Shown piece after piece: positions 1 through 7,953 of a DNA stretch of 59,080 bases. Location: the NCBI GenBank assembly GCA_020831525.1, contig JAFIGH010000021.1:1-59080 (forward strand), in the 5' to 3' direction. Source of the DNA: Opitutales bacterium (lineage in GTDB: Bacteria > Verrucomicrobiota > Verrucomicrobiia > Opitutales > Oceanipulchritudinaceae). The position numbers and the translations under genes are program-made. The notes below the pieces were generated by a model. It was not told the DNA's origin and did no database searches. It saw only the letters and a program-made list of their open reading frames with translations. Each line of letters starts with the position of its first letter. Positions within the stretch are counted from its first letter, which is position 1.

Positions 1-2
1 GG

Positions 3-341
3 GCTACGGCGGATCTGCGGGCGGAGGCGCGGGGTTACCGGAAGTTGTTGTATGGCGAGGCTGCGCGGACGCGGCGCGGGGCGGGCGCGGCGGTGAAACT
101 GGAGGAAGCGTGGGCGGTGGAGCGCGAGGGCGGGAAGCTGTCGCTGGCGGAGCTGCTGCGCTGCCGGGTGCGTTATTTGACGGACGGAGCGGTGATCGGA
201 GGCAAGGCGTGGATGGAGGCCTGGCTGCGGGCGAACGCGGAGACCTACGGGAAGCGCAAGACGCCGCCGAAGCGGATGCGCTTCGCGGACTGGGGCGGGC
301 TGTGCAGCCTGCGCGACTTGAAGAAGGATGTAATCGGGTAG
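3..341 (+). pseudogene. C-terminal part of REP-associated tyrosine transposase (cut by window edge)
   Basis: The frame is open from the left edge and ends at a stop codon at 339-341. It contains RCRVRYLTDGAVIGGKAW followed by a Lys/Arg-rich stretch and a W-G-G-L-C-S-L-R-D tail, the conserved C-terminal pattern of the IS200-like, REP-associated tyrosine transposases (RAYT) common in Verrucomicrobiota. The catalytic HUH and Tyr motifs would lie to the left of the window, so I cannot tell whether the gene is intact. A second, clearly broken piece of the same family follows at 497-640, and a third C-terminus enters at the right edge. RAYT proteins act on REP palindromes, which are present nearby. 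The family is fairly certain; the state of the gene is not. Confidence 0.7.
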
Positions 342-496
342 CGGCGGAGGCACGAGCACCGGTGCGAGCGACTGGCGCGGGGTGCGGACACAAGGTCTCT
401 CTTGCCTTTGACTACCGGGAGTGGGTGGCATCGCTCGGTTTCGGGAAGACTACAAACAAGGTAAATAACCATTCCAAGTACATAACCATTCCGACG

Positions 497-640
497 CGCC
501 GTGCGCTGTCGGTGGTGGGGGCGTATATTGATTTGAATCCGGTGCGGGCGGGGCTTGTGGAGGTTACCGTTTAAGCGGCTACGGTGAGACGGTGGCGCGG
601 CGGACGGCGGCGGGGGAGCGGCAGCGGACGTAGGCGGGGG
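497..640 (+). pseudogene. Frameshifted internal fragment of a second RAYT transposase
   Basis: One frame reads VVGAYIDLNPVRAGLVE and then hits a stop at 572-574. A different frame continues at once with GYRLSGYGETVARR. Intact RAYT proteins have these two segments joined in one frame (AYIDLNPVRAGLVE, a short linker, then Y-R-x-S-G-Y-G-E). The piece is therefore a decayed transposase with a frameshift near position 560. Neither the N-terminal catalytic part nor the C-terminus is present. Just upstream, ATAACCATTCC occurs twice (around 465-492), a short direct repeat that may mark a past rearrangement. Confidence 0.6.
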
Positions 641-707
641 CCATCCTGGCCCCCGGAACGGTGCGGAGGGAACGGGCGAGGAGGAACCGGGTTCCGGGAC
701 AACCCGG
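636..707. repeat. Two REP-like palindromes after the transposase remnant
   Basis: The first hairpin has arms GGGGGCCA (636-643) and TGGCCCCC (647-654) around a TCC loop. The second has arms CCGGGTT (687-693) and AACCCGG (701-707). The core GGCCATCCTGGC recurs in the palindrome-rich DNA at 23284-23351. Being next to RAYT remnants suggests these are REP elements rather than terminators; no T tract follows. Confidence 0.5.
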
Positions 708-712
708 AGGGC

Positions 713-1633
713 GGCTTGAAGGTAGACGACCCATCTCGCGTGACCAATCCGGCGGGCGCTCCCTGGGCGCGGCCTGCTTGCCAGATCCGCCTGCGCGGAG
801 CCAACGACACCCAGCTGGATGCCGATAACCGGGGGTCGACGATCCTTCAGTACGGGGGCGGGACCGTCCCGGAGGGCGAATACGAATACCTCCACGACTT
901 CGGTTGGTGGGTGCCCGGATTCAACGCTTCCGCTCTGGGCAAAGGCAATCATCCCAGTGGAAACGTCACTCCGCCTGGCGAGATGAGCCTGCCCTCGACC
1001 GAAGAGGCCCCTGAAATCGCGCGCCTTTGGGGCTATTACAACTACTTCGAACGTCTCGAAGGCCTGCGCCTGTCGTGGCGGGCGACATCATTGCCCCGCG
1101 ACCAAGTCATCGTCGACTTTGTGCGCGTTGAGGTCGAGAACTTCGAAACGCCCTTTGCGTATTGGATACGTCAATACTTTGACGCCGCTGTTGTGGAGGA
1201 CCCTGCCGCGATGAACCGCTTCGCGCCCGAGGGTGATGCCAGCGGCGACGGTCTGCGCAACCAAGCCGCCTATTTTTTCGGCCTCGAACCCGATAGACGG
1301 CACGATGCCGGGGCCGCCGTCCACGTTGAATTCGGGGACGATGAGGTCGTTGTTCAGTATCCGCGGTCCTGGTACGCCCACGGGCTGGGCGGCGGTGTCG
1401 AATGGTCGACCAATCTGACCGACTGGCATCGCCACGGGATCGCCGAGCGCCGCCTTGAAGACACGATTGACCCGGCCGACACCAACGCGGACGTGATCCA
1501 CCGCGAGACCTACTGCGACCGCCCGGAGGTTGTGCGCGGGGCCTGGACGATGGAGGCAACCCTTCCGCGCCCCGCGGACGGCGCGCCTGTTTTCGTGCGC
1601 ATTTGGACCGAGGACAGACCGGCGGCGGATTGA
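713..1633 (+). pseudogene. C-terminal fragment of a large secreted protein
   Basis: About 306 codons are open up to the stop at 1631-1633. There is no signal peptide, and the coding part begins right after the palindromes at 636-707, so the N-terminus seems to have been lost to the transposase/REP insertion. The frame is formally open from 584, but that part is repeat DNA. Near codon 175 it carries SGDGLRNQAAYFFGLEP, and it ends with a PVFVRIWTE-type strand. This is the DGL-x-N-x-x-x-Y-x-x-G-L-x-P C-terminal module seen on many secreted verrucomicrobial proteins; the giant lyase at 32052-39701 ends with a relative of it (APGEPRFLRLSIDLP). What the lost N-terminal part did cannot be told. A short active gene starting at a TTG near 716 is possible but less likely. 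Confidence 0.5.
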
Positions 1634-1730
1634 GCCCGGGTCTGACGTGATCCGGACACCTCGCAACCCTTGGCACGCAGCCGCGTGGCGATCTTGGATT
1701 TGAAAATGCGGGGGAGAACTACGGGTGCGG

Positions 1731-1760
1731 GGTGCGGAAGCGGGTTCGGACGGCGGCGGT
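1731..1760. repeat. Short intergenic repeat, copy 1 (pairs with 7796-7831)
   Basis: GTGCGGAAGCGGGTT followed by GGACGGCGGCGG is nearly the same as the sequence at 7796-7831. Both copies lie between convergent genes. The interval 1634-1784 holds nothing else I recognise. Confidence 0.4.
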
Positions 1761-1784
1761 GATCGAGGCCGACGGTTGTGCGGA

Positions 1785-4169
1785 TCAGAAGCGCAGGGTC
1801 GCGGTGAAGTTTGCCTTGAAGGGATCGCCTGCGGCGGTGTGGCCTTCGAGGTAGAGTTTGTCCGTGAGGTTCTCGAGGTTCAGGCTGAAGCGCCAGTCCC
1901 GCCCGCCGATCTCGCGGCTGTAGGCGATGAGTCCGTCAAAGACTGTGTAGGAGGGATTGACCATGGGGGAGGCACCGTCGCGCGGGTGGTGCCTCGAGGA
2001 GTGGCGGACGCCAACGCCGAGTTCAACGCCCGTGAGCGGTCCTTCGATAAAGGTGTATTTATTCCATACCGCGAGCTTATGGCGGGGCGCGTTGCGCAGG
2101 CGGCGCACGAATTGAAAGGAGTCGGGCGGCAGGTCGTCGTTGCGGATGAGGTTGGCCTTCCACATCCATGAGTAACTGAAGAGCAGCTGGTAGTTGCGCG
2201 TGGGGGTGTAGATCAGCTCCCACTCGGTCCCCTGCGTGCGCTGCAGCCCCGAGGTGGTGTACCAGGTGACGTTGTTGTTGGGGTTGTCGTCGAGATTGCG
2301 CGGGTCGTTGGCCGTGCGCTCGGCGTCCTGCGCGCGGATGTTTTGCCGCTCGAGGTTGAAAAAGGTGACCATGCCGGTAAGGCGCTCGTCGAAGAGTTCG
2401 CTCTTAAACCCGATATCGAAGCCGCTGCCGGTCTCCGGCGGCAGGGTCGAGCGGTCTTCGTCACGCACTCCCGGGCCTGTGATGTTGGCGCCGCGGTTGG
2501 GCATGAAGTTCTCGCTGTAGCTGGCGAAGAAATTGAGCCCTTCGATGACCTGTGCGGTGAAGCCGCCCATATAGGTGGTGCCGTTCACTTCCTGCGTGAC
2601 AGACCCGAAATCAAACTGGCGGTAGTCTTCGTGCCGTATACCCGCCATCGTATTGACGCGGCCGTTCCACAGCTCGGCCTGGTGTGAAAGATAGTATCCA
2701 TTGCGGGCGTTGGTCTGTTCCACGCTGGGCGAACCCCAACCGTCGAAAATGTCGCGCGGGCTCGGCTGGGGATCGAAGAAAGGGTAGTGGCGCGAGTACA
2801 TTTGCCGACCGCTGCGGGCCACGCCGTAGGGGTCGGGCAGTCCCTCGATATTGTCGAAACTGACGCGCATGGGCCAGTCGAAGCGCTTGTCGTCCACGCG
2901 CTCATAGCCCACGAGCACACGCTGGAAGACGCCCGCAAGGCGGAACTTGAACAAGGCGTCGGTCTGAAAGGTCGTGGTCTGGTTCCAGCCGCGCCCGCCG
3001 AGCGAACGGATGAGGTCGAGCGAGCCATCGGGGTATGGACGGTCGGCGGAGGGAAAGTTCTTTGCCGAGTTGCCGCTCTCATTCCAGTTGCCGCCGAGAC
3101 GCAGTTCCAGCCAGTCCTGCACGCGCTGGCGCACATCAAGGTTGAAGTCGTGTGTCTTGTAGCGCTGCGTGGCACCAAAACCGTTGCCGTTGAAAGCCCA
3201 CCCGCTCGGGTGAAGCTCCGGCATGTACTCCGTGTCGATGGGGATTGTCTCGCCGAAGGTCGAACGGTAGTCCTGGCGCCAGCGCTCGATGTTTACCTGC
3301 CGCCATGTGCGCTGGAGCAGTTCGAGGTTGTTGTTGTAGCGGGCAAGAATCTCCGGAGGCGGATCTTCATACCACTGCAAGGCGACGGGATTATAGAAGA
3401 TGTTCGCGTTGGCGTTGTTGAAGCGCCGCTTGCTGTGCTCGTATTCGATCAGAATCGTTGTGTCCCGGAAGGGCCGGTAGAGGACCGACGGGCTCACATA
3501 AAAGCCCTTCGTGTATTCGAAGTCGCGCCAGTCCTTGCTGTCCTCCGCGGAAAAGAAGATGCGCGCGGCCAGTTTGCCCTCGACCAGCTCGCGGTTCAGC
3601 TCGAAGCGTCCGCGTTTGCGGTCGTAGCTGCCGTAGGTGGCCGAGATCGAACCATGGTCATAGAAGTCCGGTTTCTTCGAAATGATGTTCGTGATCCCGC
3701 CCGGGGCGGCCTGTCCGAAGAACACCGATACAGGGCCCTTCACGACTTCAACGCGGTCCACATTCTCCATCGGGATGTTTGTGAAGCGGCGGTAGCCGTT
3801 GCGCAGGGTCCATGCCGTGGGAAAACCGCGCACCGTCGTGTTGCCGGAATCGCCCGGTGCCGTCAGCGTGTCTCCCGTGGTGGAACTGATGTAGCGCAGG
3901 GCATCGGAAAAGCTCTCAAGGCCGAGGTCGTCGACAAAGTCGCCGGTCACCACCTGAATGCTCAGGGGTGTTTCGCTCAGCGGCACCCCGATCCGCGTCG
4001 CCGTCATCGAGTGCGTCGCGCGGTAGCCGTAGTCGCGGCCCACACGCACCTCAAAGGCGGACAGCTCGTAGACGTCCATTTCGTCGGCATCGGCCTGTGC
4101 CTCGGCGGGCGGGACGGCGGCGTGATTCAAAAGCAATCCGCAGAGCGGTAGAATGAGGTATCGGTTCAT
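1785..4169 (-). CDS. TonB-dependent outer-membrane receptor (siderophore-receptor type)
   Basis: A protein of 794 residues that should sit in the outer membrane and take up a ligand using TonB energy. The start at 4169 is chosen because a signal peptide (MNRYLILPLCGLLLNHAAV, then A-x-A) begins there; the frame extends upstream without one. The mature protein opens with DVYELSAFEV, then a plug domain (about residues 45-165, including PLSIQVVTGDF and VKGPVSVFFGQAAPGGITN) and a long beta-barrel ending in Phe, as usual for outer-membrane barrels. The plug resembles siderophore receptors, but in this setting (a LacI gene and a CTCAA-N3-TTGAG operator 100 bp upstream) a sugar oligomer is a likelier ligand. 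It probably shares the substrate or regulon of the second receptor at 23551-26106. The ligand is inference. Confidence 0.9.
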   Translation of the reverse strand: MNRYLILPLCGLLLNHAAVPPAEAQADADEMDVYELSAFEVRVGRDYGYRATHSMTATRIGVPLSETPLSIQVVTGDFVDDLGLESFSDALRYISSTTGDTLTAPGDSGNTTVRGFPTAWTLRNGYRRFTNIPMENVDRVEVVKGPVSVFFGQAAPGGITNIISKKPDFYDHGSISATYGSYDRKRGRFELNRELVEGKLAARIFFSAEDSKDWRDFEYTKGFYVSPSVLYRPFRDTTILIEYEHSKRRFNNANANIFYNPVALQWYEDPPPEILARYNNNLELLQRTWRQVNIERWRQDYRSTFGETIPIDTEYMPELHPSGWAFNGNGFGATQRYKTHDFNLDVRQRVQDWLELRLGGNWNESGNSAKNFPSADRPYPDGSLDLIRSLGGRGWNQTTTFQTDALFKFRLAGVFQRVLVGYERVDDKRFDWPMRVSFDNIEGLPDPYGVARSGRQMYSRHYPFFDPQPSPRDIFDGWGSPSVEQTNARNGYYLSHQAELWNGRVNTMAGIRHEDYRQFDFGSVTQEVNGTTYMGGFTAQVIEGLNFFASYSENFMPNRGANITGPGVRDEDRSTLPPETGSGFDIGFKSELFDERLTGMVTFFNLERQNIRAQDAERTANDPRNLDDNPNNNVTWYTTSGLQRTQGTEWELIYTPTRNYQLLFSYSWMWKANLIRNDDLPPDSFQFVRRLRNAPRHKLAVWNKYTFIEGPLTGVELGVGVRHSSRHHPRDGASPMVNPSYTVFDGLIAYSREIGGRDWRFSLNLENLTDKLYLEGHTAAGDPFKANFTATLRF

Positions 4170-4261
4170 GGATTCGAATCGGTCGGGCGAGGGGTGCCGG
4201 GAGTTTCCAGTGTCTGCGCCTATCGACAACCGGGTCGCCTCCGGTTCGCAAGGCACCGCCT

Positions 4262-4276
4262 GCTCAATCGTTGAGC
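4262..4276. promoter_or_regulatory. LacI-type operator upstream of TonB receptor 1
   Basis: GCTCAATCGTTGAGC has complementary GCTCAA/TTGAGC arms around a 3-bp centre. It lies in the 124-bp gap between the lacI-like gene and the receptor start, centred 100 bp upstream of the ATG. The same arms recur at 17658, 23124, 23360 and 39964. Confidence 0.7.
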
Positions 4277-4293
4277 CGAGCCTTGGCCATCCC

Positions 4294-5403
4294 TCACGTC
4301 CGCGCCGTAACGGTATCCTGCGAATCGCCCCCCATGGCCGGCGTCACCCCGTGCTCCGGGTCGACTTCCACAGGGCAATTACGGCCCGGCATCCATGTTC
4401 CCTCGACCGTGAGCGTTTTCTGGAAGGCGGGAACGCCCGTCTCGTTGCGCCGCAGGTGGGCGTCGAGGATATCCATGCCCATAAAGCCGACGGTGCTGCG
4501 CTTCTGATCGATCCCGGCGTAGCCGGACATGCTCCCGAGGTAATCGATGTAGGCCCACATAAACGTGCGCCCGGCGGTGCGCGCCGCCTCCGCGCAAGTG
4601 CTCTCGTCGATGACGTAATCCGAAAGGACGAAATCGGGCTTCCACTCCTGGACGTAATGAGCGAGCAGGACCGGATTCACGTGATGCGGATCGCTCACGT
4701 TCAACATCGGCAGCCGGTCGGCGGGCGGGACCTCCTGGCGGAAAGCGCTGAAGGCCTGCGGATAGCCAAACCGCGCTCCCGGACGCCCTCCGCTGCGGTG
4801 GAGATACCCGATCCGTTTCAAGCCCGCCCGCCTCAACTGGTTGAGGATCTTGAATCCCGTGAAAGCGATGTTGCAGCCGACGGTGTGGAGGCGCTGGCCT
4901 ACCCGCGTCTGATTGAGCATCACGCCGACAAACGAATCCATCGGGAAATCAATATCGCGGTCGATGATCGTATCGAAAATAATCCCGCCAATACCGCGAG
5001 CCTCAAGCACCTGCCGCAGGCGCTTCCATGACATGCAGCGGTCCCCCATCCAGAACTCCTCGATCTTGTAGCCCAACTGGTCGGCGCGGTCGCAGAGCCC
5101 CTTCCACGTCGCTTCCGGCGGTCCGCCGAAACGATGCATCGCCGGTTTCTCAAACTGGTTCACATAGGCCACGACGGGGCGCGTCCGTCCGCGCGAGGCG
5201 GAGCGCAGGTAGCTCATTAGCTTGGAGAGCTGGGCGTCCTGCTGGTATCCTTGCTTGCGCGCGATCGCTTCGATCCGCCTGCGTGTGGCCACGGGTATGC
5301 TCGGATGCGCCCGGAGGGCGAGGGAAACGGCCGAGACGGAGACGCCCGCCTCCTTGGCGATGGAAGCTTGGGTGACGGGACGCTTTCGGGAAGGCTTGGC
5401 CAT
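4294..5403 (-). CDS. LacI-family transcriptional regulator
   Basis: A 369-residue cytoplasmic DNA-binding protein. The N-terminus (residues 10-58) is a LacI helix-turn-helix plus hinge (SIAKEAGVSVSAVSLALR, then I-P-V-A-T-R-R-R-I and A-R-K-Q-G-Y). Residues of about 65-350 form a periplasmic-binding-protein-like sensor domain (for example VVAYVNQF and GGIIFDTI). The ATG at 5401-5403 is used because it starts right before the HTH. Its gene precedes the TonB receptor on the same strand with a GCTCAATCGTTGAGC palindrome in between, and diverges from the DUF5703 enzyme gene. As the only LacI gene in the window it is the best candidate to bind the repeated operators. The region over its start codon has a degenerate copy (ATCAACCGTTGTT, 5404-5416), so self-control is possible. 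The effector is unknown; a sugar or oligosaccharide is expected for the family. Confidence 0.9.
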   Translation of the reverse strand: MAKPSRKRPVTQASIAKEAGVSVSAVSLALRAHPSIPVATRRRIEAIARKQGYQQDAQLSKLMSYLRSASRGRTRPVVAYVNQFEKPAMHRFGGPPEATWKGLCDRADQLGYKIEEFWMGDRCMSWKRLRQVLEARGIGGIIFDTIIDRDIDFPMDSFVGVMLNQTRVGQRLHTVGCNIAFTGFKILNQLRRAGLKRIGYLHRSGGRPGARFGYPQAFSAFRQEVPPADRLPMLNVSDPHHVNPVLLAHYVQEWKPDFVLSDYVIDESTCAEAARTAGRTFMWAYIDYLGSMSGYAGIDQKRSTVGFMGMDILDAHLRRNETGVPAFQKTLTVEGTWMPGRNCPVEVDPEHGVTPAMGGDSQDTVTART

Positions 5404-5456
5404 GATCAACCGTTGTTTTAAGCAAAGCGGCAGAGGCGACGGGGTCAACGATCAAG
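5404..5456. promoter_or_regulatory. Degenerate operator-like sites between lacI and the DUF5703 gene
   Basis: ATCAACCGTTGTT (5404-5416) and GTCAACGATCAAG (5444-5456) each match the CTCAA-N3-TTGAG pattern with two or three arm mismatches. They sit in the divergent promoter region of the LacI gene and the DUF5703 gene. They could be weak sites for self-control; chance resemblance is also possible. Confidence 0.3.
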
Positions 5457-5544
5457 TGGACGGCGCCGGCGAAAACGCCGCTTCCCTCTTGAGGTTTCGC
5501 TCCCGGACCGCTTCGCTTCTCCCGAATCCGCTTCATCCGCACCC

Positions 5545-7719
5545 ATGCATCCGCTCGAACGCATCCGCGCCCTCCACCCGCAGTGGTCTTCCCCCGGCGG
5601 CGAACCGGCCAATAGCCTTCCGGTTGGCAACGGCACCGTGGGAGCGAACCTTTGGACGACCGGCAACGGCGGACTCGGGATCTACATGGCGCGCACGGAC
5701 GCGTGGGACGACCTCGGCCGCCTCATCAAGCTGGGACGTTTGCATGTCCGGCCCGTCGGTCTCTCCACTCCGACCGACACACCGCACCACGAGGAGCTGT
5801 CCGTTGTCGACGCCACCTTTCATGCGCGGCACGGCGGTTTCGACTACACGGCATGGGTCGATGCTTTTTCGCCCGCGCTTCACATCGAGATCCGCCGGCC
5901 GCCGGACACGCCGGTCGAGGTCGTTCTCGACGACTGGCGGCCGCCGGGCGCGGGACCCTTGAACCCCGCGGATTGGCACAAGACTGACCTCAAGTGGGCC
6001 GACGATCCCGCGGACACTGGCGACACCTGTCTCGAACCCGCGCCCGGGACGCTCTTTCTGCACCGCCGCAACCGGGCTGCCACGGTATGGAGGAAGACGC
6101 TCGAAGCGCAATGGGGGAGCGACCTCGCCGACCCGGCGCGCGATCCGCTTGCCCGCAAATCCATGGGTCTCGCCGTGCACGGGCCGGGAGGGCGCGCCGT
6201 TTCACCCGCGCTCCTGCGCTTCGAGTCCGGGGTGGAATGTATCCGGATCATCATTCTCGCACCCGCGCCTGTTGACGCTGAGACCGCCGACTGGCGTGGA
6301 CAATGCGCTGAACAGCTCGGTGCGGTGCTCGCCGTCCCGTTTGAGCGTCGGCGCGCCGACCACAACCGGAACTGGGAGAACCTGTGGGACCGTAGTTGGA
6401 TATTCATCGACGGCGAGGGCTGGGAGCCCGGTGCCGTGACGCGGGCGTATCTGCTTCAGCGCTACATGAACCTCATCGGCGGGCGCGGTCCTTTTCCCGT
6501 CAAATTCAACGGCTCGATCTTCACCGCCGACTTCTCTTTGCCGGGCTTTCCGGAGCATGCCGATTTCCGGCAGTGGGGCGGGGCGTACTGGTTCCAGAAC
6601 ACGCGTCTGACCTACTGGTCGATGCCCGCGGCGGGCGACACCGACCTCATGCCGCCGCTCTTCGATACCTACCTCGCGGCCCTGCCTCTGCGCGAGGCGC
6701 ACAGTCGACGGCACTTCGGGCACGAAGGCGCCTACTTCCCCGAAACGATGTATTTCTGGGGGGCGTTTCTGATGTCGGACTACGACCGGAACCGCGACAC
6801 CCTGCCGCCGGGGGTGAACGGCAACCCCTACACCCGCCACTATTGGTGCGCGGGCCTCGAATTGGCCGCCCTTTTGCAGGCGCACATTGACCACTCCGGA
6901 GAAACGGAGCGCATTGAAACACAACTGCTGCCTCTCCTCCGCGCACACGCCCTCTTCTACCTCGGGCACTTCACCCGTTCCGCCGACGGCACCCTCGTCG
7001 TCGACCCGGCGCAGGCCCTTGAGCAGTTTCACGATGTCCGCGACCCCCTGCCGGATATCGCCGGTTGGGAGGCCGTCCTTGCATGGTGTGAGAAGCGGGG
7101 GACATGGTCGGCGGCGGCGGACCGCGACCTCTTCGGCGAACTGCGCAGTGCCCTTCCCCCGCTCCCGACGGGCCGGGATCACGAGGGTACCTACTTCCGT
7201 GCCGCCGCCGAAATCCGCGACACGCCGCAGAATACGGAGAACCCTGAGCTGTACTCGATCTTTCCCTACAAATTACACGGCGTCGGACTGCCCGGCCTCG
7301 ATACCGTCCGGCGCACTTTCCTTCGGCGCATCACCCAGGACTGCGGCGGCTGGCGGCAGGATCCTATTCAGGCGGCCCGCCTCGGTTGGGGGCCGATGGC
7401 GGCCTCAATGCTCACCCGCATGGCCAATGCCAACGCGCCCGGCACCCGCTTCCCCGCCTTCTGGGGGCCGAACTTCGACTGGGTGCCCGACCAGGACCAC
7501 GGCGCCGTCCTCATGACCGCTCTCCAGCAAATGCTCCTCCAGGAAGCCGAGGGTGAATTGATCGCCTTTCCCGCCTGGCCCGAGCACTGGAAAGTTTCCT
7601 TCCGCCTGCACGGTTCCGGCGGTGCCATCGTCGAGGGCTGCTTCGATGGAGAGACGCGTGAAGCCCGCGACACCACAACCGGTCGGTCCGTGCGCATCCA
7701 TCCTGAAGCGGACGGGTGA
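5545..7719 (+). CDS. DUF5703 / GH95-like glycoside hydrolase, cytoplasmic
   Basis: A 724-residue protein. The first 270 residues carry the DUF5703 pattern: SLPVGNGTVGANLWTTGNG, then YMARTDAWDD and LGRLHVRP. This domain is related to the N-terminal beta-sandwich of GH95 enzymes. The rest (from about residue 290, with PVKFNGSIFT, the WGGAYWFQN segment and FGHEGAYFPETMYFWG) fits an (alpha/alpha)6 toroid like GH95/GH65, and a small beta-domain closes the protein. GH95 enzymes include alpha-L-fucosidases and alpha-L-galactosidases, but no activity is established for DUF5703 proteins, so the substrate is unknown. There is no signal peptide, so it should act on imported oligosaccharides. It diverges from the lacI-like gene and converges on the FAD oxidoreductase gene. 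Confidence 0.75.
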   Translation: MHPLERIRALHPQWSSPGGEPANSLPVGNGTVGANLWTTGNGGLGIYMARTDAWDDLGRLIKLGRLHVRPVGLSTPTDTPHHEELSVVDATFHARHGGFDYTAWVDAFSPALHIEIRRPPDTPVEVVLDDWRPPGAGPLNPADWHKTDLKWADDPADTGDTCLEPAPGTLFLHRRNRAATVWRKTLEAQWGSDLADPARDPLARKSMGLAVHGPGGRAVSPALLRFESGVECIRIIILAPAPVDAETADWRGQCAEQLGAVLAVPFERRRADHNRNWENLWDRSWIFIDGEGWEPGAVTRAYLLQRYMNLIGGRGPFPVKFNGSIFTADFSLPGFPEHADFRQWGGAYWFQNTRLTYWSMPAAGDTDLMPPLFDTYLAALPLREAHSRRHFGHEGAYFPETMYFWGAFLMSDYDRNRDTLPPGVNGNPYTRHYWCAGLELAALLQAHIDHSGETERIETQLLPLLRAHALFYLGHFTRSADGTLVVDPAQALEQFHDVRDPLPDIAGWEAVLAWCEKRGTWSAAADRDLFGELRSALPPLPTGRDHEGTYFRAAAEIRDTPQNTENPELYSIFPYKLHGVGLPGLDTVRRTFLRRITQDCGGWRQDPIQAARLGWGPMAASMLTRMANANAPGTRFPAFWGPNFDWVPDQDHGAVLMTALQQMLLQEAEGELIAFPAWPEHWKVSFRLHGSGGAIVEGCFDGETREARDTTTGRSVRIHPEADG

Positions 7720-7795
7720 AGGGAGGCGCAATTGGCTTTAATCAAGGCCTTGAGGGTGTCGCAAGGACTCCGTGGCGGGCTGCGCCTGCGTTTCG

Positions 7796-7831
7796 GAGTG
7801 CGAAGCGGGTTGGACGGCGGCGGGCACCGCT
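7796..7831. repeat. Short intergenic repeat, copy 2
   Basis: GGAGTGCGAAGCGGGTTGGA and the GC-rich stretch after it match 1731-1760. It belongs to the 234-bp gap between the convergent DUF5703 and FAD-oxidoreductase genes. That gap also holds a 12-bp palindrome TCAAGGCCTTGA (7742-7753) and the hairpin at 7879-7902, and no gene. Confidence 0.4.
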
Positions 7832-7878
7832 GCCCTGTTGGAGTGGCTCGGTGGGATTTTCTGTTCGATGCGGGTTTG

Positions 7879-7902
7879 GACACAGACAAGAATGTCTGTG
7901 TC
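7879..7902. repeat. Perfect 10-bp-arm palindrome (REP-like, possible bidirectional terminator)
   Basis: GACACAGACA (7879-7888), loop AGAA, TGTCTGTGTC (7893-7902). There is no flanking T tract, but the site between two convergent genes fits a transcription barrier or a REP element. Palindromes of this CACAGACA-type are common between genes in Verrucomicrobiota and Planctomycetota. Confidence 0.5.
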
Positions 7903-7953
7903 ACGTTGGGCCGTCGGCACACTACGGCAGGGCGCTGTTAAGCTGCGGTCTTT

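Noticed and set aside
7738-7920. A 60-codon minus-strand frame with D-T-D-I-L-V-C-V
   Set aside because: The sequence is made by the palindrome at 7879-7902, which yields this peptide wherever it occurs; it is a repeat and not a gene.
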